Positions 38,462 through 47,947 are shown, counted from the stretch's first letter. The stretch: DNA of 64,000 nucleotides from Lysobacter auxotrophicus (GCF_027924565.1 NZ_AP027041.1:2604001-2668000); one strand, 5' to 3'. Numbers and translations: made by a program. Notes: generated from the letters alone by a model not told the origin.

Positions 38462-39594
38462 TGCGTCCCGTACTCCCAGTCGAAGGGCACGCCGGTGTCG
38501 CCCAGCACGAAGCGCACCAGCTGCGGGAACCCGGCTTCGCTGCGCACGTCGTTGGACAGGATCGCCACGCAGCGCCGGTGTTTTTCGACGCAGACCAGCG
38601 TGTTGCCCGTCGTTTCGTTATGTCCGCCCTTGAAGAAGCCGCGACCTTGCGGGCCATCGAACACGACCACGCCGAGGCCCGCCGCAAGATCCTTCCGCCG
38701 CTGCGCCGGCGGAAGCTCCGGCTGCAACGTCGGGAACTGCGATTTCGTGGTGATCGGAAGCTGCGGCCTCACCATCTCCGCACGACTGTCGCGCGTGAGG
38801 CCATCGCCGCGTACGAACGCAGCGACGAACTTCGCGAAATCCGCGATCGTGGTGTCCATCGAACCCGCCGCGCGCACCTTCGAGCGCTCGTCGTGCGGCT
38901 CGATCTTGCCCTGCTCGTCCCAGCCGTCGGCCAGGTTGCCGGCGAAGTCGTCGCGCCAGATCAGGCTGGTGCGCGTCATGCGCAGTTCGTCGAAGATGCG
39001 GGCGGTCTCGCGGCCGACGTCGATCCCCTTGCCGGTCTCCATCGCGAACTGCAGCGTGTTCAGCCCGTCGCCCGAATACGCGTAGCGCGTGCCCGGATCG
39101 AAATGGAAGTGCAGCTTCTCGTCGGGCTCGAGGAAACCGAAGTTGGCGAACCCCGTCGCATGCGTGAGCACGACGCGCGGCGTGAGCTTGCGCCAGCGCT
39201 CGTCGAGCGCGGTCCAGTCGGCGTAGCGATTGGAGATGTCGGCCGATGCGTACGACGGCAGCGGCCTGGGCAACATGTCCGCCAGCGACGTGTCGAGCGT
39301 GAAACGGCCCGCATCGACCTGCCGCATCACGGTGTAGGCGAACACCGTCTTCGTGAGCGACGCGCCGTACATGATCGTGTCGGTTGTCAGCCGATCGCCT
39401 GCCGCGTTGCGTACGCCGTGCGCGGCGACGTGCACCGGCTTGCCGTCGTCGACGACGGCGATCGCCATGCCCTTCGCGCCGGTCTCGCGCATCACCCGCG
39501 CGACTTCGGCGTCGATGGCGGCAGGCGCGGGCACCTCGTGCGCCGCCGCGACAGCAGGCGCGAACGCGAGCAATGCAATGAACCAATGGCGCAC
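38458..39594 (-). CDS. Exported serine hydrolase of the beta-lactamase/PBP-like family
   Basis: A 378-residue secreted protein: signal peptide MRHWFIALLAFAPAVAAA, then a class C beta-lactamase-like fold. The nucleophile motif SxxK is SLTK in MYGASLTKTVF. The second motif is Tyr-Ser-Gly (YSGDGLN) instead of Tyr-x-Asn, and the third is KGGHNETTGN. These suggest an esterase or D-aminopeptidase-like hydrolase more than a drug-hydrolysing lactamase. I choose GTG 39594, preceded by GGGGAG at good spacing. It lies 99 bases after argH and its stop overlaps proB by 4 bases, an unexpected position inside an amino-acid operon. Confidence 0.85.
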   Translation of the reverse strand: MRHWFIALLAFAPAVAAAHEVPAPAAIDAEVARVMRETGAKGMAIAVVDDGKPVHVAAHGVRNAAGDRLTTDTIMYGASLTKTVFAYTVMRQVDAGRFTLDTSLADMLPRPLPSYASADISNRYADWTALDERWRKLTPRVVLTHATGFANFGFLEPDEKLHFHFDPGTRYAYSGDGLNTLQFAMETGKGIDVGRETARIFDELRMTRTSLIWRDDFAGNLADGWDEQGKIEPHDERSKVRAAGSMDTTIADFAKFVAAFVRGDGLTRDSRAEMVRPQLPITTKSQFPTLQPELPPAQRRKDLAAGLGVVVFDGPQGRGFFKGGHNETTGNTLVCVEKHRRCVAILSNDVRSEAGFPQLVRFVLGDTGVPFDWEYGTQ

Positions 39595-39693
39595 GTGGAG
39601 CTCCCCTTCATCATGGTCGAACCGTGTGATGCGGAACCGCGACAGCAACTGCATTGGACCCCTGCGCCCGCATCCGGCGCGCATGGGCGGAGG

Positions 39694-40986
39694 TCAGCCC
39701 GTGAATCGGCCCAGTCGTTCCTTCAACGCATCCAGGCGGAGCTCACCCGACGCGCCGGGCGACACGCGCGCGCGCAGGCTCGCGTCCGGATCCCCTTCCG
39801 CCCAGCGGGCAGGATCGGCGGCCAGCCGGTAGGCCTCGCGGAACGGGAGCCCGTCGCGCGCCATGTCGACGGCCAGGTCCGTCGCATACATCGACGGGTC
39901 GAGCGCGTGGCGCATGCGGTCGGTCTTCCATTCCAGGTTGCGCAGCAGGTCCGGCAGCAGTTCCAGGGCGTCGAGGCCACGGCCGAATGCGTGGAAGATC
40001 GCTCCCTTCGAGAACTGCAGGTCGCGGTGATAGCCCGATGGCAGCGACAGCAGCTGTTCGATCTCGGTGCGGGCCGCCGCGGCGGCGGAGTAGCTCGCGC
40101 GCATCAGTTCGATCACGTCGGGATTGCGCTTGTTCGGCATGATCGAGCTGCCGGTGGTGTACTGCGACGGCAGCGCGACGAAGCCGAATTCGGCACTCGT
40201 GAACAGGCTCAGGTCCCACGCGAGGCGGCGCAGGTCGAGCAGCGCGGAGGTCAGCGCCTCGATGGCGGCCATCTCGAACTTGCCGCGCGACAGCTGCGCG
40301 TACGCGGCCGACACCTGCATCCGCCCGAAGCCCAGCGCCTGCGTGGTGTGGTCGCGCGCGAGCGGCAGGTTCACGCCGTAACCGGCGGCGCTGCCGAGCG
40401 GATTCGCATCGACCCACGCCAGCGTGTCGGCCGCGCGCTGGGCGTCGTCGATGAAGCCTTCGGCCCACGCGGCCCACCACATTCCCAGCGACGACACGAC
40501 GGCGCGCTGCAGGTGCGTGTAACCCGGCAGGGGGACGCCCTGCTCCGCTTCGGCGCGGGCCAGCGCGACCTGCGCGCTTTCGCGGCACGTCGCGAGAAGA
40601 CGCGACAGGCGATCCTTCAGCCACAAACGCGTGGCGACGAGGATCTGGTCGTTGCGGCTTCGGCCGGTATGGATCTTCTTGCCGGCATCGCCGAGGCGTT
40701 CGACCAGTCGCGCCTCGATCGCCGAGTGTCCGTCCTCGTACTGCTCGTCGAGGACGAAGCGGCGGGCGGTGAAATCGTCAGCCAGCACGCTCAGCTCGCG
40801 CTCGAGTCCGGCGAGTTCGTCCGCGGTGAGGATGCCGATCTGCTGCAGGCCCTGCGCGTGCGCGCGGCTGGCCTGGATGTCGAACACGAAGAACTCGCGA
40901 TCGAGGATCACGTCCTCGCCGGCGAGGAACTTCTGGATCCGCGCGTCGACCTTGACGCCGGGTTTCTGCCACAACAGATCGGACAT
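39694..40986 (-). CDS. argH: Argininosuccinate lyase
   Basis: A 430-residue fumarase-superfamily enzyme releasing arginine and fumarate. The signature [12 protein letters not shown] carries the catalytic Ser loop, TGRSRNDQ and GYTHLQRA are the other conserved blocks, and [11 protein letters not shown] is near the N-terminus. It follows argC by 60 bases. Length is slightly shorter than E. coli ArgH (about 457) because of a compact C-terminus. Confidence 0.96.
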   Translation of the reverse strand: MSDLLWQKPGVKVDARIQKFLAGEDVILDREFFVFDIQASRAHAQGLQQIGILTADELAGLERELSVLADDFTARRFVLDEQYEDGHSAIEARLVERLGDAGKKIHTGRSRNDQILVATRLWLKDRLSRLLATCRESAQVALARAEAEQGVPLPGYTHLQRAVVSSLGMWWAAWAEGFIDDAQRAADTLAWVDANPLGSAAGYGVNLPLARDHTTQALGFGRMQVSAAYAQLSRGKFEMAAIEALTSALLDLRRLAWDLSLFTSAEFGFVALPSQYTTGSSIMPNKRNPDVIELMRASYSAAAAARTEIEQLLSLPSGYHRDLQFSKGAIFHAFGRGLDALELLPDLLRNLEWKTDRMRHALDPSMYATDLAVDMARDGLPFREAYRLAADPARWAEGDPDASLRARVSPGASGELRLDALKERLGRFTG

Positions 40987-41046
40987 GACGGCCTCGATAT
41001 TCCGTGATCTTCGTACTCGTCCGCGCTGGCGCGGACGTCGCTGGAA

Positions 41047-42015
41047 CTATGCCGCGTGACGCACCTGCGGAACGCCCCGGTTCTCGTCGAAACCGAACGC
41101 CAGGTTGAGGTTCTGCAGCGCCTGCGTTGCCGCGCCCTTGAGCAGGTTGTCCTCGGTCGCGACCACGATCAGGCGACGGCCATCGGGCGACAGCGTGAAT
41201 CCGCCGATCTCCACGTGATGCCGCCCGGCGATGCGGCTCACCCACGGCGCATCGTCGAGCACGTCGACGAGCGGCTCGCCCGCGTAGCGCTCGCGATAGC
41301 GTGCCATTACGGCGTCGCGTTCGAAGGCCGTGGAAAGCGGCAGATTTGCGGTGATGGTCAAACCGCGGAAGTGCGGCGCGACGTGCGGCAGGAACTGCAC
41401 CTCGTGGCCGAGCTGCCGCGTGACCTCGCGTTCGTGCACGTGGTTGGTCAGCGCGTATGGCATCAGGTTGTCGCGCAGTTTATCGGGATCGTTCTTGTCC
41501 GACGGCGACGTGCCCGCGCCCGAATAACCCGACACGCCGAAGCACTGTACCGGGCCGGCAAGCGCATCGAGCATCGGCGCCACGGCAAGCTGCATCGCCG
41601 TCGCGTAACAGCCGGGATTGCTGATGCGACGCTGGCCGGCGTACTTCGCGCGCGTGAGTTCAGGCAGGCCGTAGTACCACGCGTCGTCGAAGCGGTAGTC
41701 GGCCGAGAGATCGACGATCACGGGATCCATGCCTGCCGCGTCGAATGCCGCCACCGCCGAGGCCGCCTTCCCGTTCGGTAGCGCGAGCACGACGGCGTCG
41801 GCACCAAAATTCGGCAGTTCGTCGTTGGACGGCGACACATAACGCAGCCCGGGATCGATGCCCACCACGCCTTCGAACTGATCGGCGACGCGGTGGCCGA
41901 CGAGTTCGCGCGAGGACACGAACGCGAGTTCGAAATCCGGGTGGCCGGCGATGAGCCGGATGAGTTCGGCGCCGACGTATCCACGCGCGCCGACGATGCC
42001 AACGGACCTGCTCAC
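41047..42015 (-). CDS. argC: N-acetyl-gamma-glutamyl-phosphate reductase
   Basis: A 322-residue NADPH enzyme. The N-terminal Rossmann motif is [16 protein letters not shown], the catalytic Cys lies in [10 protein letters not shown], and the His region is HVAPHFRGL. The start is GTG 42015, overlapping the GNAT stop as GTGA. It produces N-acetylglutamate semialdehyde in the acetylated arginine pathway. Confidence 0.96.
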   Translation of the reverse strand: MSRSVGIVGARGYVGAELIRLIAGHPDFELAFVSSRELVGHRVADQFEGVVGIDPGLRYVSPSNDELPNFGADAVVLALPNGKAASAVAAFDAAGMDPVIVDLSADYRFDDAWYYGLPELTRAKYAGQRRISNPGCYATAMQLAVAPMLDALAGPVQCFGVSGYSGAGTSPSDKNDPDKLRDNLMPYALTNHVHEREVTRQLGHEVQFLPHVAPHFRGLTITANLPLSTAFERDAVMARYRERYAGEPLVDVLDDAPWVSRIAGRHHVEIGGFTLSPDGRRLIVVATEDNLLKGAATQALQNLNLAFGFDENRGVPQVRHAA

Positions 42016-42635
42016 GCGTGGTCGCTCCCCTGTTCGTGTTGTTGCAGCCGGTGCTGGAGATTGCGCTTCACCGCCGGCCATTCGGATTCGATGATGGAAA
42101 AGGCCACCGTGTCTCGCACGCTGCCGTCGGCATGGCGGCGGTGGCTGCGCAGCACGCCGTCCTGCTTCGCGCCCAGGCGCGCGATGGCCGCGCGCGAGGC
42201 GTGGTTGAACCAGCTGGTTTCGAAGCCCACGCACACGCAGCCCATCGTCTCGAACGCGTGCGTGAGCAGCAACAGCTTGGCCTGCGTGTTCAGCCCGGTG
42301 CGCTGCACGCGCGGGGCATAGAACGTGTAGCCGATCTGCACGCGCGGGACAGCCGGATCGAGGTCGTAGAAACGCGTGCAGCCGACCACTTCGCCGTGCG
42401 CGTCGTGCACGGCGAATGCGAGGGCACGGCCCTGCGACTGCATCTGGAGCGCCGAGGCGATGTAGGCCTCCACGTCCTGCGGCGCGGGCACGTTCGTGTA
42501 CCACAGGCGCGACAGCTCGCCATCGCCGAGCGCGTCGCGCAGGCCGGTGGCGTGCTGCGCGCGCAGCGGTTCCAACGCGACATGCTGGCCGCGCAGGTTG
42601 GGAACGGTGTTCCAGTGGTCGACTTGCGCGCCCAT
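42012..42635 (-). CDS. RimJ/RimL-type GNAT acetyltransferase inside the arginine operon
   Basis: A 207-residue GNAT protein related to ribosomal-protein acetyltransferases: [19 protein letters not shown] at the start, [21 protein letters not shown] as the acetyl-CoA site region and [18 protein letters not shown] further on. It is wedged between the NAGS/kinase gene (7 bases before) and argC (4-base overlap), so it is made with the arginine enzymes. Its substrate is unknown. An accessory role in acetyl transfer or protein acetylation is possible. Confidence 0.85.
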   Translation of the reverse strand: MGAQVDHWNTVPNLRGQHVALEPLRAQHATGLRDALGDGELSRLWYTNVPAPQDVEAYIASALQMQSQGRALAFAVHDAHGEVVGCTRFYDLDPAVPRVQIGYTFYAPRVQRTGLNTQAKLLLLTHAFETMGCVCVGFETSWFNHASRAAIARLGAKQDGVLRSHRRHADGSVRDTVAFSIIESEWPAVKRNLQHRLQQHEQGSDHA

Positions 42636-42642
42636 CGCGTCA

Positions 42643-43965
42643 TCAGTCCTTCAACGTCGCGGTGCGTCCGCCGGAGTGCGCCACGCAGCGGGCGATCTCG
42701 TCGAACGATTCAATGCCATACCAGAACACCTTCCACTTTTCCTGCTTCAGGCAGCCATCGGACTCGGCGTAATAAAACGGATTGACCGGGTTGCCGTGCC
42801 GCGAGCGCCAGAACAGGCGCGGGTTCTGTTCGCGCATCACCTGCCAGACCGCGCGGCCGAGTCCCTCGCCCTGCGCTTCGTCGAGCACGGCGAACTTGTC
42901 CAGATAGATGCCGGCATCCTCGCTGGTGAGGATCACCGCCGCGCGATAGTTCTCGCTCACGTACGCGCGATGCAGCGTAGTGCGCTCGAAGTAGTCCGGC
43001 AGCAGACGGCGGCCGAATGCGGATTCGATGAGTTCGCGCAAACGTTCGAGGTCGAGCTCGTCCCACTTCGACACCTGCAGCACGCGTTCGCCGCGACGCA
43101 CCAGCGTGCCCGAGCCCTTGTGCGTGAACAGCTCCTTCGCCAGCTCGCTCGGCTTGGTGATCGAGACCGAGGAGGTCAGCGGCAGCTTGTCGAGCAGGTC
43201 CTTGATCTGCTCGATCTTCACGCGCATGCCACCGTTGATCCACGGCTGCGACATCAGGTGGTCGTACTCGGTCGACAGGTTGATCGAATCGATCACCCGG
43301 CCGTTGTCGTCGAGCAGGCCGCCGGTGCCGGTGAGGAAGACGATCTTGTACGGCTGCAGCTTCTGCACCAGTTCGTTGGCGGCGAAGTCGGCATTGACGT
43401 TGAGGATCTGCCCGGACGCGGTTTCGCCCAGGCTTGCGATCACCGGAATCGAGCCCGCACGCAGGCTGGCTTCGATCGGCGCGAGGTTCACGCGCTTCAC
43501 TTCGCCGACCAGCCCGTAGGTGTCGCGGTCGAGGTAGTCGGATTCGAACACGCCCGAGACGATCGACGTCGCGCGCGCATCGAACGCCTGCAGCGCTTCG
43601 ACGAGTTTCAGGTTCTGCGACTGGAACACGCGTCGCACGATCGCGAGCGCTTCGGGCGAGGTGACGCGCAGGCCGTTGACCGTCTGCTTGACGATGCCGG
43701 CGGCGGACAGTTCCTCGTCCAGCTGCGGGCCGGCGCCGTGGATGACGATGGGGGTGAGCCCCACGTCCTGCAGGAACGCGAGCGATGAGGTCAGCGCTTC
43801 GAGGTCGTCGCGCAGCACCGCGCCGCCGACCTTCACCACGGCGAAGCGCTTGGCGTCCAGCTGCGAGAAGCGCTTGAGGTATTGCGAGATTTCCTTCGCG
43901 CTGGCCATGCTCGAAAGCAGGCGCACGATGGTCTGGCGGGTCTGGATGTCTCGTGTGTCGTTCAC
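42643..43965 (-). CDS. argB: Bifunctional N-acetylglutamate synthase/kinase (NAGS-K)
   Basis: A 440-residue fusion. The amino-acid kinase domain (about 1-285) has [33 protein letters not shown] and [10 protein letters not shown]. The C-terminal GNAT-type synthase domain (about 290-440) has [17 protein letters not shown] and [21 protein letters not shown]. This fused xanthomonad form resembles vertebrate NAGS and carries both the first and second steps of arginine synthesis; arginine usually inhibits it. It sits between argE' and the GNAT gene. Confidence 0.95.
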   Translation of the reverse strand: MNDTRDIQTRQTIVRLLSSMASAKEISQYLKRFSQLDAKRFAVVKVGGAVLRDDLEALTSSLAFLQDVGLTPIVIHGAGPQLDEELSAAGIVKQTVNGLRVTSPEALAIVRRVFQSQNLKLVEALQAFDARATSIVSGVFESDYLDRDTYGLVGEVKRVNLAPIEASLRAGSIPVIASLGETASGQILNVNADFAANELVQKLQPYKIVFLTGTGGLLDDNGRVIDSINLSTEYDHLMSQPWINGGMRVKIEQIKDLLDKLPLTSSVSITKPSELAKELFTHKGSGTLVRRGERVLQVSKWDELDLERLRELIESAFGRRLLPDYFERTTLHRAYVSENYRAAVILTSEDAGIYLDKFAVLDEAQGEGLGRAVWQVMREQNPRLFWRSRHGNPVNPFYYAESDGCLKQEKWKVFWYGIESFDEIARCVAHSGGRTATLKD

Positions 43966-43978
43966 GTGGTGCTGTCCT

Positions 43979-44007
43979 GTAGCCCGGGTAAGCGCAGCCC
44001 ACCCGGG
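43979..44007. repeat. GTAG-type palindromic repeat inside the arg operon
   Basis: GTAGCCCGGGTAAGCGCAGC...ACCCGGG is one REP-like unit with a 7-bp CCCGGGT/ACCCGGG stem. It lies in the 84-base gap between argE' and the NAGS-K gene, so it would be within the operon mRNA, where such hairpins often protect or separate message segments. Confidence 0.75.
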
Positions 44008-44049
44008 AATCGCGGCGCCGATGCGGCTGGTTGCCGCATCGCGCTGCAG

Positions 44050-45135
44050 TCAATGTTCGAGGATGCGGGTTACCGATTCGGTATAGCGCTGCAACTGCTC
44101 CAGCGCGACCCATTCGTCGGCGGTATGCGCCTGCGCGATGTCGCCGGGGCCGTAGACGATCGCGGTGAGGCCGGCGGCAGAGAACAGCGACGCTTCGGTC
44201 CAGAAATCCACCGCATTGCCGATCGGCAAACCCAGCGCGTCGGCGAGGTCGCGCGCCTCCAGGCGGCGATTCTCCGCATCGGCGATGTCGCCCGACGGCA
44301 GCGACGGACCGCGGAAGGTTTCCTCGTAGCGCTCCACCGCGCCGGCTTCGACCAGCGTGCCGAAACGCTCGTGCAGCGCATCGATCGACATCGACGGCAG
44401 CGGGCGAAACCCAAAACGCAGCTCGGCGCTGGGCGCGATCATGTTCGCCTTGATCCCGCCTTCCACGCGGCCGATGTTGAAGCGCAGGCCCGTCAAACCA
44501 CCGAAACGCTGGTGCGCCTGGCTTTCGACGAAATCCAGCGCGTGGCCGCCCCAGCGGATCGCCTGATGCAACGCGCTGGCCTGCATCGCGTTCGCGCCCG
44601 ATGCATGCCCGGCGATGCCGCGGAACTTCATCAGCACCGAACTGATGCCGCGGTGCGCGAGCACCGCCTCGCACTTCGTCGGCTCGGCGACGATCACGTC
44701 CTGGAACGCATGCGCGGTGGCGAGGAACGCCGCGATGCAGCGGGCATCGTTGGCTTCCTCGTCGGTGGAGAACAGGAACGCGGCATCGCCCTTCGTGCGC
44801 GATGCCGCGGTGACCAGCCCCGCGGCGGCGCCCTTGATGTCGCACGCGCCCAGGCCGATGGCCCGGTCGCCGGTGACGCGCAGCACGTGCGGATCGGCGC
44901 TCCACGCTTCCGACGACGGCACGGTGTCCAGGTGCACGTTGAACAGGCGGTTCGGATTGCCGCGCACCGCGAGCATCGACACGGCGCCGGCACCGTGGTC
45001 GACGACCTCGATGCGGAAGCCGTGAAGCTGCGTGCGCAGGTAATCGAAAATGCCGCCCGTGCCGATATCGCGCGGCGGGTTGCGCGTGTCGAAGGACACC
45101 AGCGCGTCGAGATGTTGGAGGGTCTGGTCGAGCAT
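44050..45135 (-). CDS. argE: N-acetyl-L-citrulline deacetylase (ArgE')
   Basis: A 361-residue M20-family zinc hydrolase. Metal ligands are seen in FNVHLDTVP (His, Asp), GACDIKGAAAG, STDEEAND and the C-terminal VYGPGDIAQAHTADEWV; the dimerisation domain covers about 165-275. In Xanthomonas-type operons containing AOTCase this enzyme removes acetate from N-acetylcitrulline instead of acetylornithine. The neighbouring N-acetylornithine carbamoyltransferase supports that reading. Confidence 0.9.
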   Translation of the reverse strand: MLDQTLQHLDALVSFDTRNPPRDIGTGGIFDYLRTQLHGFRIEVVDHGAGAVSMLAVRGNPNRLFNVHLDTVPSSEAWSADPHVLRVTGDRAIGLGACDIKGAAAGLVTAASRTKGDAAFLFSTDEEANDARCIAAFLATAHAFQDVIVAEPTKCEAVLAHRGISSVLMKFRGIAGHASGANAMQASALHQAIRWGGHALDFVESQAHQRFGGLTGLRFNIGRVEGGIKANMIAPSAELRFGFRPLPSMSIDALHERFGTLVEAGAVERYEETFRGPSLPSGDIADAENRRLEARDLADALGLPIGNAVDFWTEASLFSAAGLTAIVYGPGDIAQAHTADEWVALEQLQRYTESVTRILEH

Positions 45136-45210
45136 GTCGTATGCGGGAGTGAGTGGAGAGGAATGGGGAGCGAGCCGTTTCGCCCGCTTCCCGCTGCTGT
45201 TCCTCGCGTT

Positions 45211-46458
45211 TCAGCCCTTCCGGTTGACCTCGGCCCACAGGGTGCTGCTCATGCCGAACAGCTTGATGAAGCCTTCGGCCTCCGCCACGCCCCAGTCGGC
45301 CGCCTGCGCGTAGGTCGCGCCCTTAGCATTGAGGATGTGCCTGGAGTCGATCGCCACCGCGGTGACGTTGCCGCCCTGCGTTTCCAGCGTGACTTCGCCG
45401 TTGACGGTCGACTGGCTCGACTGCAGGAACGCTTCCAGGTCGGTCTTCAGCGGATCGTGGAAGAAGCCTTCGTACACCAGCTCCACCCACTTGCGCGCGA
45501 CTTCGGGCTTGAAGCGGTTCTGCTGCTTGCTCAGCACGGCTTCCTCCAGCGCGCGATGCGCGGCGAGCAGCGCAGTCAGGCCCGGCGCTTCGAAGATGAT
45601 GCGGCCCTTCAGGCCGATCGTCGTGTCGCCCGTGTACAAACCGCGGCCCACGCCGTACTGCGCGAACAGGCCGTTGAGCTTGGCGAGCATCGCATGGCCT
45701 TCGATCTTCTGGCCGTCGAGCGTCACCGCTTCCCCGTTGACGAAGCCGATCTTCACGCGCAGCGGCTGCGTCGGCCATTCGCTGCGCGGCTTGCACCAGC
45801 CGATCGCGCCTTCGCCCGGCGCCTGCCAGCGGTCGATCTCGCCGCCGGACATCGTCAGGCCCAGCAGGTTCTCGTTGATCGTGTACGCCTTCTGCTTGGC
45901 GCGAACGCCGAAACCGCGGTCTTCGAGGTACTTCTGTTCGTAGGCGCGGACCTCGGTGTGTTCCTTCTGGATCTCGCGGATCGGCGCCACGATTTCATAG
46001 TCGCCCAGCGCCTTCACCGCCAGGTCGAAACGCACCTGGTCGTTGCCCATGCCCGTGCAGCCGTGCGCGATGGCCTTGGTGCCCAGCTCGTTGCAACGCT
46101 TCAGCGCGGCATCGACGATGAGATAACGATCCGACACCAGCAGCGGATACTGCGACTGGTAGCCTTCGCCCGCCCACACGAACGGCTTGACGAAGCCTTC
46201 CCAGATCGCCGGGCCGCCGTCGACGGTGACGTGCGAGGCCACGCCGAGCTCCGCGGCGCGCTGTTCGATGAAGGCGCGTTCTTCCGCGTCCACGCCGCCG
46301 GTGTCGGCGAACACGGTGTGCACGTTCCAGCCGCGCTCCTTCAGGTACGGAACGCAGAAGCTGGTGTCGAGGCCGCCGGAGAAGGCGAGGACGATGTCCC
46401 TGGCGCCATGACTCGGGGTTTGGGATTCGGGATTCGTGGAAGCGTTCTGCTGGGACAT
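45211..46458 (-). CDS. argG: Argininosuccinate synthase
   Basis: A 415-residue enzyme joining citrulline and aspartate with ATP. The P-loop-like [18 protein letters not shown] binds [19 protein letters not shown] and [18 protein letters not shown] are typical of the long (E. coli-like) branch. The N-terminal 20 residues are Ser/Thr/Asn-rich and may be variable. The start is ATG 46458. It follows argF' by 70 bases that contain GATTCGGGATTCG-like repeats. Confidence 0.95.
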   Translation of the reverse strand: MSQQNASTNPESQTPSHGARDIVLAFSGGLDTSFCVPYLKERGWNVHTVFADTGGVDAEERAFIEQRAAELGVASHVTVDGGPAIWEGFVKPFVWAGEGYQSQYPLLVSDRYLIVDAALKRCNELGTKAIAHGCTGMGNDQVRFDLAVKALGDYEIVAPIREIQKEHTEVRAYEQKYLEDRGFGVRAKQKAYTINENLLGLTMSGGEIDRWQAPGEGAIGWCKPRSEWPTQPLRVKIGFVNGEAVTLDGQKIEGHAMLAKLNGLFAQYGVGRGLYTGDTTIGLKGRIIFEAPGLTALLAAHRALEEAVLSKQQNRFKPEVARKWVELVYEGFFHDPLKTDLEAFLQSSQSTVNGEVTLETQGGNVTAVAIDSRHILNAKGATYAQAADWGVAEAEGFIKLFGMSSTLWAEVNRKG

Positions 46459-46528
46459 GGGGGGCTCTATTTCGAAGAGAGGTGGAGAACTGGATCGCGA
46501 CTGTTTTTTCGAAATCGCAATTAGCGAA

Positions 46529-47548
46529 TCACGAATCACGGCCCTGCATCAGCGCGGCCATGATGGCCTTCTGCACGTGCAGGCGATTCTCGGCTTCGTC
46601 AATGGCGATGCACTGCGGCGAATCCATCACCGCGTCGGTGGCCTTCACGTTCCGGCGCAGCGGCAGGCAGTGGCTGAAGACGCCGTTGTTGGTCAGCGCC
46701 ATCTTCGCCTCGTCGACGATAAAGTGCTTGAACTCCTCGCGGATAGGCTTTTCCGGCTCCCAGTTGCCGAAGAACGGCAGCGCGCCCCAGCTCTTCGCGT
46801 ACACGACGTCGGCGCCGTTGTACGCGCTTTCGATGTCGTGGCTGACGCGGAACGAACCGCCGCTCTCGGCGACGTTGCGCTCCGCCCAGCCGATGTAGCG
46901 ATCATCCAGCACGTATTGCGGCGTGGGACACAGCAGCGTGACGTCCATGCCCATGCGCGTGGCGATCGTCAGCGCGGAATTCGCCACGGCGGTGTTGAGC
47001 GGCTTGGGGTGGTAGGTCCAGGTCAGCACGTACTTCTTGCCGCGCAGGTCGCTCGTGCCGAAGTGCTCCTGCAGCGCGAGGATGTGCGCGAGTTCCTGGC
47101 ACGGGTGCGTGATCGTCTCCATGTTGATCACCGGCACCGGCGAGTACTTCGCGAAGCTGTTGAGCACGATGTCCTGGCGGTCGTACTGCCAGTCGACGAA
47201 CTTCGGGAACGCGCGCACGCCGATCAGGTCGACGTAGCGGCCCAGCACGCGCGCGACTTCGGCGATGTGCTCCTCGGTGTCGCCGTCCATGACCGTGCCG
47301 AGGTTGAACTCGATCGGCCACGCGTCCTTGCCCGGCTGCAGCACCACGGCATGGCCGCCGAGCTGGAAGGCGCCCAGTTCGAAGCTGGTGCGCGTGCGCA
47401 TCGACGGATTGAAGAACACCAGCGCGATCGACTTGCCGCGGAGCTGGTCGCCGAGCTTGCTGCGCTTGAACCGCGCGGCCTGCGCGAGCAGCGCGTCGAG
47501 GTCGTCGCGCGACCAGTCCTGGGTATTGAGGAAGTGCCTGAGGGTCAT
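46529..47548 (-). CDS. argF: N-acetylornithine carbamoyltransferase (ArgF')
   Basis: A 339-residue carbamoyltransferase. The carbamoyl-phosphate site is SMRTRTSFE, with THPCQELAH and SHCLPLRRN further on. The Lys in VKATDAVMD is the position carboxylated in Xanthomonas AOTCase, and the long loop [15 protein letters not shown] is typical of AOTCase and unlike ornithine enzymes. It converts N-acetylornithine to N-acetylcitrulline. It is the first gene of the arginine block and is preceded by the attenuator-like leader at 47589-47709. Confidence 0.95.
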   Translation of the reverse strand: MTLRHFLNTQDWSRDDLDALLAQAARFKRSKLGDQLRGKSIALVFFNPSMRTRTSFELGAFQLGGHAVVLQPGKDAWPIEFNLGTVMDGDTEEHIAEVARVLGRYVDLIGVRAFPKFVDWQYDRQDIVLNSFAKYSPVPVINMETITHPCQELAHILALQEHFGTSDLRGKKYVLTWTYHPKPLNTAVANSALTIATRMGMDVTLLCPTPQYVLDDRYIGWAERNVAESGGSFRVSHDIESAYNGADVVYAKSWGALPFFGNWEPEKPIREEFKHFIVDEAKMALTNNGVFSHCLPLRRNVKATDAVMDSPQCIAIDEAENRLHVQKAIMAALMQGRDS

Positions 47549-47588
47549 CGACTGCGTTCCGGTGGGGAGTGGATCGCTGGGCCGAAAA

Positions 47589-47620
47589 GCAAAAAAGCCC
47601 AGCGCGTAGGCTGGGCTTTT
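47589..47620 (-). terminator. Strong intrinsic terminator in the arg operon leader (attenuator)
   Basis: Read on the minus strand, AAAAGCCCAGC and GCTGGGCTTTT form an 11-bp stem (47593-47620) with a 6-base loop, followed by a T-rich run (TTTTTTGCTTTT). It lies about 40 bases before the argF' ATG and after a short ORF, so it would stop the operon transcript unless prevented. The 5' arm (plus coordinates 47610-47616) can instead pair with GCTGGGT of the upstream ORF end (47664-47670), as an attenuator would. Confidence 0.85.
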
Positions 47621-47661
47621 CGTGTGTCACTTCGCCTGTTGCGAATGGCGCGTGCGACCGT

Positions 47662-47709
47662 CTACCCAGCGGATTGGTGGGTGTACGGTCGGCGCGCGCG
47701 CGAGGTCAT
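47662..47709 (-). CDS. Candidate arginine-rich leader peptide of the arg operon
   Basis: A 15-codon ORF reading MTSRARRPYTHQSAG, with three Arg codons at positions 4, 6 and 7. Its stop codon overlaps the segment GCTGGGT that can pair with the terminator arm downstream. ACCCA at 47678-47682, just after the Arg codons, can pair with TGGGT at the ORF end. This gives the classical 1:2, 2:3 and 3:4 alternatives. A GGCGG lies five bases before the ATG; in-frame ATGs at 47721 and 47766 are possible longer starts. Translation is inferred, not shown. Confidence 0.55.
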   Translation of the reverse strand: MTSRARRPYTHQSAG

Positions 47710-47947
47710 CCCCGCCGCCATCCAGGCGGAGGTGAGCACGTCGGCGTCGGCGTAAAGGGGGTTCATGAGGGGGCGAATGCTCGCACGCGATGGAAGGCGG
47801 CGCAACCCATTTGTGGCGCGCAGTTGCAATGGGAAGGTTTCGGCCCCGCGGGAATGGAGCGATCCGGCAAGCCCGCGCGTCATGCCAACGTCGCGTGGGT
47901 ACCCGCTTTCGCGGGGACGATGATCCGGCAAGGCACGCGGGCCGGAC
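47710..47947. other. Upstream part of the arg operon leader, with one hairpin repeat
   Basis: The 399-base region 47549-47947 has no conventional gene. Its lower part is the attenuator and leader ORF. The rest is GC-rich, with a CCCGCTTTCGCGGG hairpin at 47902-47915 (the CTTTCG repeat family) close to the stop of the neighbouring exported-protein gene. A promoter for the arg operon should lie here, but I cannot define convincing -35 and -10 boxes. Confidence 0.5.

Noticed and set aside
38458-39594. Antibiotic-resistance beta-lactamase
   Set aside because: The second motif is YSG and the third KGGHN in place of Tyr-x-Asn and KTG; an esterase or peptidase-like hydrolase is more likely, so no resistance claim is made.
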